Part shown: positions 34,601 to 45,600 of the stretch, piece after piece | Layout: every line of letters starts with the position of its first letter | Position numbering within the stretch: the first letter of the stretch is position 1 | Origin: Desmodesmus armatus | Lineage: Eukaryota > Chlorophyta > Chlorophyceae > Sphaeropleales > Scenedesmaceae | Assembly: GCA_007449985.2 (NCBI GenBank) | Contig: VIIQ02000085.1 | Location: forward strand, 310,001 to 374,000 | Direction of reading: 5' to 3' | DNA length: 64,000 nucleotides | Notes under the pieces: generated by a model | Seen by the model: the letters and a program-made list of their open reading frames with translations, nothing else | Told to the model about the DNA's origin: nothing | Databases searched by the model: none | Made by a program: the position numbers and the translations under genes

Positions 34601-36720
34601 AGGGTGATGCTGCTGACGCTGCGGACGGGCCGCGGGAGCAGCACGTGAATGAGGAGCAGCAGCAGGAGCATGAGCGACAGCAGCAGGCACAGCAGCAGCA
34701 GCAGGAGGAGGAGGAGGGGGCCAGAGGGCTGGAAGTGGCCTCCCCAAGGGCCAGGGAGCCTGCTGCTGATGAGGACCACGAGCAGCAGCAAGTGCAGCTC
34801 CGGGAGCCGTCTGAGTCTGGTCAGCTTCCAGAGACGCCACTTGCAGGCATGGGAGACATCGGCACAGCAGCCCCTGCTTTGCAGCGACAGCACCAACAGC
34901 AGCAGCAAGCAGCACCTCCTGCAAGCAATGACGCCGCTGCGCTGGCAGCGGCGGCGGCTGCAGCAGCGGCAGCAGCCGCCGGCATGGCTGCTGCTGCCAC
35001 GACCCCTGGGTCTGCTGGTGGGGAGCGTGGGCAGCATGGCATGCTGCAAAGGGGCACAGGCAAGCCAGGCAGGCAGCCTCCAGGGCTGCTCCCTGCCAGG
35101 GGCCGCAGCACTACCCCTGACAGGGCCAACCAGCGGCCACGTGGGCACTACCGGCGCCACAGCAGCAGGAGCCCCAGCAGCAGCCGCAGCAGGAGCAGGA
35201 GCCGCAGCAGCAGCTCCAGCGGCACCAGCGGCAGCTCCAGCAGCAGCGGCGGCTCGAGCAGCAGCGGCAGCGACAGCAGCCGCAGTCGCAGCCGCAGCCG
35301 CAGCAGGCGGCGGCTGTCGCGGCGGCACTCCACGAGCCCCATGAGGCGGGCTAGGAGCAAAAGCAGGGGCCGCTACCGCAGCCTGTCTCCTAGGGACCGC
35401 AGCAAAGAGGGGTACAGGACCTGGGGCCCTGAGGGTCAGGGCAGCAAGCACTACCCCCACAGCCAGCAGCAGCACCAGGAGGCCGGGGGCGCAGATGGGC
35501 AGCACTTGCAGCGGGGAGGCGGCACTGGCGGGTACTACCGCGGCAGGGGCAGGGGCTATGGTGGGCGCGGGTACGGCAACGCCAGCAGGGGGGGCGTGGG
35601 TGGCCGCGGGTATGGCAATAGGGACGGCGGGCAGCAGTCGTACGACATGGATGGGGAGGGGCGCAGGCCCAGCGGGCAGTGGACAGCTGCAGAGGCCGCA
35701 CCAGCAGACCCCTCACGGCCTGCCAGCAAGTACGACCTGTCGGTTGACACCCGTGGTGCAGCTGGTGCTGCTGGGGGTCACCGCACAGTGTACCTCAACA
35801 ACCGGCACCAGGCCAACGGGGGTCACAGCACCTACGTGCGGGGGCGGGGGCGTGGCCGGTTTGGGTCTGGCTCCTACCAGCAGCCGCACGAGCGTGGAGA
35901 TTACCGGTCGCACCGGGAGCAGCAGGAGTGGGGCGGTAGGGAGCGCCGGCACAGCCAGGGAGACGGCGAGGGAGGTATCCCTCCCCCGGCACCACCTCCG
36001 GGTTCCCCACCAGCAGCAGCAGGCGCAGACGCCAGCAGGGCTGTCGCAGCTGCAGGCGGCGATGCAGCTGGGGCAAAGGGTAAGGAGGGCGGCCGCTGCT
36101 ACGACTGGCCTCCAAAGGACGGCAGCTACAGCAGGCCTGCCCCGGGGTTGAACCGGCGCACATCTGGGGGCGGTCCTGATGCTGCTGTGCGGGACTATGG
36201 CATTGACAACCGCACCCACACCCACCAAGCCTGGCGGGGGTCTTCCAGGGGCCGGGGCGCTGCTGGTGGGGCAGGGTTTGTACGGATGAGCAACGGCAGG
36301 GATGGCGGCGGCGGCCACTGGAGAGGGGCTGAGGGAGGCGAGGCAGGGGCTGCTGCACCTGGCGGAGCTCCCGCAGGGCATGCAGACGGCGCGGCAGCAG
36401 CAGGGGGTGGGGGTGGGGATGGCACCCCTGGTGGGCGTTGGAAGCTTGTGGACTCAGAGGACCAGCAGAACAACAGGCCAGGCAGTACGGCCCCCTCTCC
36501 CCCAGTGCGCAGCAGCCATGTGCGCATCCCGCCTGGGCCTGACAGCAAGCCGGCAGGTGGTGCTGATGGTGCAGGCCATGCGGAACGGCCGCCTCCGGGA
36601 CAGTTGAGTGAGACGATGAAGCGGCGGCTGGGTCCTGTGGTTTCTGATCTCACATTGGATGGTTTGGACCAGCAGGTTGCGAAGAAGCCGCGGGTGGAGG
36701 GGGATGGGGCTGCTGCGTGA
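31639..36720 (+). CDS. LisH-domain protein with Gln-rich, RS and RGG-like regions
   Basis: Four exons, 31639-31830, 31940-32033, 32528-33634 and 34220-36720, join in phase to 1,297 residues. Residues ~14-45 (LPDYTDENVYCFILQYLKSK, GFTHTASAFCLELKS) form a LisH dimerisation motif. Then come Gln/Ala-rich stretches (~100-460), an acidic part DVLDFEGEVEED, a serine-arginine domain near 770-860 (SRSRSRSR, RRLSRRHS, SPMRRARSKSRGRYRSLSP), and a Gly/Arg/Tyr-rich tail with GRGYGGRGYG and RGRGRGRFG boxes, ending VAKKPRVEGDGAAA. RS and RGG segments are typical of nuclear splicing/RNA-binding proteins; LisH plus Gln-rich segments recall LEUNIG-type co-repressors, but no WD repeats follow. No RRM or zinc finger was seen. 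Nuclear RNA-related scaffold is inference. Confidence 0.8.
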
Positions 36721-36939
36721 ATTGAGCTGCTCTGCGGGTTCAGCACAGCAGGCTTGCAGGTCCAACCGTGAGTGAGTTTCTGCGTGTGTTACAACACAGC
36801 CGGCTTACAGGGCCCGCCAGACAGGCAGTACTGCACAGGGCCGGGCAGCGTCCTGAATGCAGCTCTGGGTCTATTGGTGTTAGCTCTGACACCATCCCTG
36901 GCAGCGATCTGACGAGGTCAGTGCCCCACAGCGTAAGCC

Positions 36940-37020
36940 TTGACCCCCAGCTTGGTTGGCTTTGACCTGTATGTAGCTAAGAAGCCACGTCATGTCAAGG
37001 GAGATGGAGCTGCTGTGTGG
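36940..37020 (+). pseudogene. decayed copy of the LisH gene's last coding segment
   Basis: The frame from 36940 reads GFDLYVAKKPRHVKGDGAAV, matching the gene's own end LDGLDQQVAKKPRVEGDGAAA. The underlying DNA (AAGAAGCCACGT...GGAGATGGAGCTGCTG) aligns with 36684-36715. The stop codon position is changed and nothing upstream is coding, so this is a duplicated fragment, not an exon. Confidence 0.6.
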
Positions 37021-37804
37021 GTTGCTGCTGTATGTTTCTCTCAGCATGGTTTGCTTGCTGCGGGTTTGGGGAGCCCAGCAGGCCAGGACACGGCCAGGTA
37101 CGCTCAACAGCAGGCAGAGTTTGGGGCCTGGTGGGGACACTGTGTGTGTCCAGGCCTGCAGTGGCATGGTTGAAAAGTTTGCAATGGGTTGCTTGCAAGT
37201 TTGACTTGGCTGTGTTGAGTGCTCGTGACCCCTCTCGTATGGACATGTGACTGTGTTTGTTGCAGGGGCTGTCTCTCTAACTTGAGAGGGGCTCCGGTTG
37301 CTGTTGAGTGTGCGTACAGCTGTATGCTTGTAAAAGGGGTCTGCTGTCACAGGCAATCCGTGTTGCAGCCGCTGAGGGGATGTTTGGGACTCTGTGCAAG
37401 GTTACTGGGGGGCTGCCCCTGTACTGCTTGTGTATTGATGGGGAATTGGCTCAGGGGCATGCCGCTCCTTGGTGCAACTTGCACCATGAACTGGCCTGTG
37501 GTGTCGTACAGACTCAAGGGCCACCAGGTTTGTGGCTTCGTTGAGACCTGACGGGTGGAAGTGGTGCTGGGGTTGTTGTATACATTGTGTGCATGACATG
37601 CTACACGTTGCATGACTGATGAAAACGGACTTGATTAGTCGCTTTGCATGTGCAGCAGTACAAGAGCTGTGCGTCCTGTGTGTGGGCAACACCACACCAC
37701 ATGGCGTATGTGAGGTGTGCCGCTGCTGCGTGCATTTGCAGCAGGGGTGTGGTGGTCATTGCACGGCATGTGCCCAGCACAGCACAACCCACCCTTGGTT
37801 CTGC

Positions 37805-37884
37805 TTGGTGTGTTGGTTTGTACCATGCATGCAATAGGGAAAGCTTGGTGTTTTGGTTTGTAGCATGCATGCAATAGCAAAAGC
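37805..37884. repeat. 40-bp direct duplication
   Basis: TTGGTGTGTTGGTTTGTACC...GGGAAAGC at 37805 is repeated at 37845 with four differences; both contain GCATGCATGCAATAG-like cores. Confidence 0.75.
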
Positions 37885-38249
37885 TGCAGCTGCAGGAATG
37901 CAGGCACGGCCGCAGGTTTTGGCAGGCACGGCAGCACCTTTTCAGCATGTACTGCATGGCGCAGACCATTTGCAGGGCTGGCAGTAGGCCGGCTGCATGG
38001 CACACACTGTAGCCGTTCCTGTGTCAGCTGGTGATCATGGTGGGCTCCCTTTGCAGGGCGTGCAGGACAGGTAGCCGTGAGGTACCATGTTCTGTGCAGG
38101 CAGTGTCAACGTCATCAGAGTGCAGAGCTCTGCAGGCCTAGGGGTTTTGCGTTGTCTTAGCCGCGTGGTCCAGGCGGGCCGCATGCAGTGGCACAGCCAC
38201 CCGATCATCCTCCACATTGCTGATTGGTTGCTACTGCACTCGACCTGCT

Positions 38250-38540
38250 GTGCTTTGCTCTGACCCTGTTTGGGGGGTGTTCTGACTTTTGCGTGGATTT
38301 GTGGCAAGCTTTTGCCTGTCTTCTAGATTCATCACAGACTTGCTGGCCAGCATGCTTGCACAAGCTTGGGCAGCACACACCTGACATGTGGCTGCTTTGC
38401 TCTGAGGCTGTGTGATGATCGTCCTGACTTGTGCGTGGGACAGTGATCGACTGCCTCTCCTGATTGTCCAGCTTGATTCCCGTCGGAAGGCTGGGAACCA
38501 TAGCATGCAGGTAGAAGCTTGGGCACCACACCCATGACAC
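38250..38540. repeat. diverged tandem duplication, period 142
   Basis: GCTTTGCTCTGA occurs at 38252 and 38394. CCTGACTTGTGCGTGG/TCTGACTTTTGCGTGG and AAGCTTGGGCAGCACAC/AAGCTTGGGCACCACAC follow at matching offsets in both copies. Confidence 0.65.
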
Positions 38541-39802
38541 CGGCAGCGTCCTGCCATGCCTTGTCGGCAGCGCACCTGCTGTGTGCTCCCTCCATGCTGC
38601 TTGCACAGCACTGACTGCAAGCAGTTGCCTGTGACCCTGCCATTTGTCAGAGTTCTTCCGTTACCTGCTTGTCTACCAAACTAGGTGTACTTACCCCTTT
38701 TGTAGCACATGTGGTTGATGTGCCCTAAGCATGGCACGGCAAGGCACGCATGCTGTCCCGCCGTGCGTGCTGGCAGGTGTGTATTGGTTACAACATTGTG
38801 TGGTGCGCCGTCACAGTATGTGCCAGGCTGGCAGACACCACAGACGTATGTTGCAACACATGCGCCCCAGTCAATCCAGTCAGAAGTACCACGCTGGGCA
38901 GCATGTGGGCTTTTTGTGTGCTTGTACTTTCATATTGTGCTTGCTGGCGCCCCCGTGCGGCCCCTGTGCGTTTATTGTGGTGGCTGCTTTGGCATGACCT
39001 GGCCGTTTGGCCTGGGTGATGTGGCAGTCACGCAGCGGATGACGTTGTTGGTGATTTCATTGACACCATGTGTGACAATTTGTGGTGGGAGTGGATATGC
39101 AGCTCGCTTTTGTGAGGCAGCATGAGTGGAGGGTATGTGAGGGCCAAACGGCTGCTGGTGCTATGGCTTGCAGGCAGTGGTGGTTGCATCACTGTGATAC
39201 TGCGATCCAACAGCCGTGTGCCCATGCACCGCATTTGATTGGTTGGGGGGTTTGACTGCCGCAGGGCAGGATTGTGGTGCCGCCTTGGTGGCCACAGGGT
39301 GTAACATGCAGGATTTTCACAGCAACGGGTCTTTATCAATTGCCCTCACTATTACAACACGTCTCACAAAGGCCTCAAGATATGACAACAGTACACTCCG
39401 TGCAGGCTCAACTATTTTGCTCATGCATGGTCAGCACATGTCTAGGGCCACAGGGCCATCATACACTACTATCAGCACAAAGAGGTGAAGCCGCATAAGC
39501 TCCTCCGGTCAGGAGTATGCATTTGGGGCCAAACTGGCACACGGCCTTGCTAATGGACAAAACCTGACGCAGTCCTGCATGCAGCAAACTCTCAGCCACA
39601 CGACTTGAAGATGGTGCCAGTTTTGAGTGCACGCCGGCATGCAACTTCTACTGGCGCTGACCATCATCGCACCCTGGACTGCCACACGCACGCTGGTAGC
39701 AACGCCATCTATAGCTATAATCAAATAGCAACCAACAAATGTCAGCAAGGTATAACTACTCAGGTGGTCAGCCACAGCGCCAACATCTGGCCTGTGCGCA
39801 GC

Positions 39803-39828
39803 TGGTCCATATTACTGGTCCATATTAC
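39803..39828. repeat. 13-bp direct repeat x2
   Basis: TGGTCCATATTAC occurs twice without a spacer. Confidence 0.7.
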
Positions 39829-40058
39829 GATTGCTGTCACAGCAACATGAAGCACAGTCGACAAACGCAACGCACACACACACCATGATCGCTGCATGCA
39901 GGGTAATCCCCAACGGATGGGGTGTAAGATGCTTGACACACACATTGCCGCATGCAGCTGGTCTATTTGCAGATGCAGTTGGTCTATTTGCAAACAGCTG
40001 CCGCTGGCACAGTGACTGGGTGTACAGCACCCCACTCATACCCAGCAACAGGCACCAG

Positions 40059-40097
40059 ACTCCGTGTGTATACTCCGTGTGTATACTCTGTGTGTAT
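40059..40097. repeat. 13-bp tandem repeat x3
   Basis: ACTCCGTGTGTAT is present three times head to tail; the third copy has C to T at position 5. Confidence 0.75.
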
Positions 40098-40575
40098 AAT
40101 ACACATGTGGCAAGGGCCAGGCTGAGATGCAGGGCCGGCACCGCAGGGGGCACCTTCTTACCACCAATGATCATTGGTGCATTGATGAATGCAGCCTGCC
40201 TGGAGACTTAGCCTCCGTCTGCATGGTGCAGTGCTGCTGCCTGCTGCGTGTGCATTTTGGGCGGCATGCCACAGGGCAGCCAGCAAAGGGCAAGGGCGGA
40301 AGTGTGTGCGCAGTACAGAGCTGCCTCAAACAGTATCCTGCCTTCGAGTCCAGTCCAGCCTGGAACCAAATCAGCTCAGCTGATGTGACCTGCTGATGTA
40401 TGTCAACCCCCCAAAACGTCATCCCAGCCTAGCCCCCCGAGGGGTGGCTGGTGGTGGATGCACCCAATGCCTGCACTGGTTGGCTGCTGGCAGCACTTCA
40501 GGGTGAAGGCCAGCAAACGAGCTTGGGGCCCTTGGACGCCTACCCTGGTTGACCATCAACTCGGAGCGTTGGCCG

Positions 40576-40605
40576 CCCTAGGATGGTCCAAATACCATCC
40601 TAGGG
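40576..40605. other. perfect 12-bp inverted repeat (hairpin)
   Basis: CCCTAGGATGGT and ACCATCCTAGGG are exact reverse complements around the six-base loop CCAAAT. It lies in non-coding DNA about 2 kb downstream of the VTC stop. It could be a terminator-like or small-RNA stem, a recombination scar, or the tip of a decayed element. No TA or other target-site repeat marks its edges. Confidence 0.7.
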
Positions 40606-42679
40606 TTCCCAAGCCCAGTGCCCCACACCTTGTCACTATGCCATGAAGCATGCCCGTGACAAACAACAACTGCACCCCACACTGCCCCTGGCATTCCTGC
40701 ACCTCCACAATCCACACCCAGGTGGTCAAACCTGCCTGCAGCAGGCAAGCCACGTAGCAAAACATCATCGGCAGCGCTCACAGGCAGGATATATTCCAGG
40801 CAGCACTGCGTCATGTGTTGCATGCCAACTTGGCATGCGTAGCCTATGCATAAGCATGCACGGCTCTGTCAAGCAAGCGCTTTGTACCGGCGCAAGCAGC
40901 AAACAGTCTGCCTGCTAACATAGCTTGTGCTGGCAGCATGCTATGCTGGCCGCGAAGCTGTTCTCTGCATATGCAACTAATGAAACCATCAGTCTCAAAA
41001 AAAGCCCTTCTGGGGAGCCAAAGCTGCCATGCATGTGTGCACGCAAGGGCAGACAGAAACAAAGACTACAAGCACATTCCCTTGCAGAGACACCTGCGCA
41101 TTGAACCCTGTAGTGCTGCTGTGGCCAATCTGAGGCTGCCCGCAGCTGCTGACAACCAATGAAAGTCCTGGTGGAACCAGGCAGCGCCTGGCGTGCAACA
41201 GACCTTTTGCCACGAGGCAAGGCCACAGCCTACACAACCCTTGTGAGTGTGCGGCCCACCCACCCAGTTCTAAGACTGCAACACAGGCCCGAACTTCGGC
41301 AGGGAGCCTGCATACAAAACGGCCTGCTGAGGCACAAGCAGTCCTCCAGCATGTATTCAACCAGCCATGCACGCTGGTACCCTTATGTCGGCACCAGTGA
41401 TATGTGCAGGCCAGCTGAATGCAACATGCTGCCCACACCAATTACTTACGAAGGACTGCGTGCATAAAAGCAGCTGTGCATGCATGTATTGGCATGAGAC
41501 CATGATTGCACACGCCCCAGTAGCAGCCAACCGTGCCTCAAACACACCTCTCCCCTCCTTGCACAAGTACACCTCTCCGGATGCACACATCCTTCCTGGA
41601 CACCCTACTAGACCCTGTCAGAGCCCCCCATCAGAAGGCTGCATATCCATACCGTGACACACGGATGGCTGATGTATTGGCTGGATGCACTCCCTGTGTA
41701 AACGCACAGGCACACAGCCAACCTGTGCAGCCCAACTTACATGTACACAGTTGCCACCATTGGCCCAGTGGCATCATGCCACACCGCGTACTTCAGCTAC
41801 CAGCTTGGCAGTGTGTGACAACTGCCAAAGGGGTTGGTCAGCATGCTCACAGGAGCTGTCCCTACCTAGCTGTCCCTGTAAAAAGCATGTGCAATGCATT
41901 CCTAGCAACCCAGTCATTGCAGCCACTGCAGCCCCTGACACCTCCCAGCTGCTGGTGGGTGGCAGCCTCAAGGTTGCAGTCTCCAGCTGTCAACAGCTCA
42001 CAGAAGCTCTCACATGTGTATACATACAGGCAATGGCGACTTAAGACATATGGCCTTGATGTGTGCTTTCCCAGCACAGAAGCCAGTGCCCACACCTTGC
42101 AACACACTCACAGCATGACCACACAAGCAACGGGTTACAGCAGGGCTAGCACAGCGACTGCTTGTGCGACTCTGCTGACGGTTGCCAGCCACCACACTGC
42201 ACCACACACAGCTGTCATATGCGACACTGCCAAAGCAGAAGCATTCAGATAGCCATACCATCTGCAGAAGCCGCATGTGCAGGCCTGAGGAGCCTGCCAA
42301 CATGGTCAATGATAGTCAGAACCTGACCATAATAGTCAGAGCCACTTGCAGGGCCTCCTGGAGTGCTGTCGTGCTGTCTTTTGAGAGAGACTAGCAGCTG
42401 CAAACTCTGCACACACGGGCCACATGCGGGCCTGACAACACACACTCAACAAACTGTGGGAACACACTCGCAATCATGCACGATCCCACTCAGGAGGCTC
42501 ATGCAAGGACCTTTATATCCATGCCATGCACGCACTCTCTCCCTCACACGCATTCCATGGCGCACAGCGCTGCTCCTGGTATTGCACTGCCTCCACCCAC
42601 CATGGCTGCCAGCCAGTAGCAGTTTAGCTTTGGCTACGTAGGGCATGCACCAGTGGCAGCAGACAATACCCTGAGCAGG

Positions 42680-45600
42680 CTATGTGCGTGAGCTGGCCTT
42701 GAAGCCCTCCAAAGCCAGCACGATGACCAGCAGGGTGACTACGATCAGCAGTATGGTCAAGAGCCACGGGCCGCGTGCGTCATCATAGCGCATTGAGCTG
42801 CGCGTCAGCAGCTGCTGGGTGCGCTTGTGGTAGAGGTAGATGGCGTACATCATGAAGAGGACGCTGACGGGGGCGATGATCGCTCCGGAGATCTGCAACA
42901 GAAAACAGGCAGGCAATGCCAACACTTTGATGACCAGGAGAGAAGGACAGCACGGACATGAACGACGCTCCTGAGCATTACCACATAAGGCAGACTTTAC
43001 CATGCGGGTTGCCGCTGCTTCGTCAAGCGCACCTCACCAGAGCTCACACAACAAGTCATGACAACTGCCACATCGACTGGACCTCAGGTGACTGCACTCA
43101 CCCTTGATGCACTGCAGAGGGCGTTGCTCATGCATCCGCCGCCGCCACTGACGGCTATGGTGCTGCCTGTCAGCATGCCCAGGCCCGTCATCATCACCAG
43201 CACAGCTGCAGGAAAATCGGCAGGCGCGGGTGGGTGCAGGCAACAAAAAGGCTATGGTGAGCGGTGATCAACAAGGCCAAGTGAGCGATGGAGCCTGTGC
43301 TGCAGATGCAGGCCACTAGACGAACCAGCCCCTTGTAAGCTCCATCACGCCATTCCCCAAAAAGCAGCCTGATCTGGAAAACAGCCCCATGTTGCACGTA
43401 CGTTTCTGTCAAGCCTTCCTCAACATGACCATGCATATGCAAAGGCATTGTAACAGCGCCCCCAGTCACTCACATATCTGCAGCCACTGCAGGAAGGTGC
43501 GCTCGTTGGCAAAGAAGGTCTTGGGGTCAGCACGCGGCTTGACGTATGAGGGCTGGCGGGGCGCAGAACCTGCAGTGGCAAAGCCCACAGAGGGACGGAG
43601 ACCGTCAATGCGCTGGCTGTGTGCTGCACACACTGGCACGTGTGCGTGGAAAATGCAGGAGTGACAGTGCTAGGCTGTTGCAGGGTCAGCACATGCACCT
43701 TGAGACTCTCCAGCAGCATTGAGAACATGACCCCTGCTGACTGCTAGATTGCCCTTTGGTTGAGTAATATGCCGGTTGACTGCGTGGTCCTCGCTCAGCG
43801 TTGCTTGCTCACAACCCAGATGTCAAGCCTACCCCAACGAAACAACACCAGGAACGCAGTCACCGCTTCACCAACCCACCTCCAAAGCCCAGCATGTGGT
43901 CGTTGGTGCTGCTCGCAGACACCATGCTGATTGCACCTGCCCCAGCACCCTTGCCCTTCTTGCCTCCCTTCATCCTGCCGCCCAGAGCAGCCCTCCACTG
44001 CTGCATGCGCTGCCTGTAACCCCTGCTGCTGCCCTTGCCCCCAACAACACCGTTAGCTGCCACTGCATCGTCTGCCGTGACCCCTTGGTGCTGGTCCGCC
44101 TTGACCCCCAGCTCTGCTGCGTCTGCTGCAGCTGCCAGCACAGCAGCAGCACTCGCTGCATCCCCGCCCACAGGAGGCAGCAGCCGAGACAGCTCCCTGA
44201 CCTGCCTTGGGCTAGGCCCAGCAGGACTCGCAGTCACTGGTACTGCCTCGACTGCACCAGTGTAGTGCACCTGTATGACTTGGCGGGACCCTGCCCCTGC
44301 TGCCACTGCAGCTGCTGTCAGTGGTGCTGCTGCCTGTGCTGCAAGCTTACCGAAGTCCAGCACAACATCACCAGCCTTGACAGGCCCCACAGGCGCAATC
44401 TCCTGCTCGACGATGCAGCTGCTGCGGCTGGCAGGCTTCTGCACATCAGGAGATAACTCACTGCCACCCCACCAGCGACTGCTGCCGTTAGTGTCGGCCA
44501 CACGGAAGGCTGCATCCCTGCTGTCCCTGTGAGCCCTGCTGCTGTCCTGCTCCACAGGTCCTGCTGACAGTAGGGAGGTACGGCCCAGAGGGCCAGGAGC
44601 AAACAGTGGGTTGACTGTAGCCAGCGTCCAGCTGCCGCCACTGCTGCTGCCGCCGCGGGAGTTAGACCGGCGGGTGCCAACCGCCCTTGCTGTGTCCTGC
44701 AGGCCGTGTGTGCGGCCGTGATCATCGTGGTCAAGGTGTATGGTGGGGTAGCCTGGGTGTGGGGGGCTGTGGGAGCATGCGGGGCTGCTGCTGCAAGCAG
44801 TGAAGTGTGGCAGTGCTGTCTCTGCTGCTCCTGGGCCGATGCTGCTGCTGCTGTTGGTGCCGTGCAGGTCTGAGGACGCCATGCTGCTGCTGCTGAGGCT
44901 GTGGTGGTGAGGACTGGGCACTCGTACTGTCAGGGGGTGTGAAGCAAAGGATGGACTGCAACCTGCAGCAGTACATGGCAGATGCGCAGTAGCCAGTGTT
45001 GACTTATGCTGTTCAGTCCTCCGGGAAACACGTGCACAGTTTGTGTTGGCTCCACTACAACCAAGCCTAAGAGCAGAGGCAAACACTCGGCGTGCATGCA
45101 TGTGTGTTGCTGCACCGTACAGCTGTGTGATTCATTTCAAGCATGTCCAGAAGGTTCTGCGCTGACACTCACCGTTGACCTCCGCCAGCGCGTCAGGGCT
45201 GCCAACCTCTGGTGACTCCATAGTGGCGCCCAAGTGTGTCCCTAGCCCCCTGCTGCAGGACCAGCTGTCACTGCGGCCAGGTAGCATCAAGCCCAGCAGG
45301 GGCTGCATGCCCCCACCTGCTCCCCTGTACCCGCCACTGCTGCTGACCCTGTTGGCGCTGCTACCGTCAGCACCGGAACAGCCAAACTGCCCGTCCTGCA
45401 TGATACTGTGTGCTGGGCCATGCAGGGCCAGTGCCTGGGAGCTGGTGCTGGCATGGCTGCCATGGCTGTTGCTGCTGTTAGTGCCGAGGGCATGATGGTG
45501 GCGGGAGCCAGGCACAGCAGGGGGCAGCCCACCATCCAGTGTTGGGGCGTGCATGGGTGGCACTGATGCTGCAGTGCCGGCAGCAGTAGCTGTGAGCTCG

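Larger units (their letters stand above)
36721..42679. other. ~6 kb gene-poor region between convergent genes
   Basis: No frame here matches a known family or joins in phase to a neighbour. The longest open frame (239 codons, + 41533-42252) is His/Thr/Cys/Pro-rich and looks accidental. The region is a patchwork of small direct duplications (36945, 37805, 38252, 39803, 40059) and one perfect hairpin (40576). A long non-coding transcript cannot be excluded. Confidence 0.5.

Noticed and set aside
41533..42252. 239-codon plus-strand open frame in the gene-poor region
   Set aside because: His/Thr/Pro/Cys-rich, no domain, no in-phase partner exon; composition matches the surrounding CA-rich non-coding DNA.
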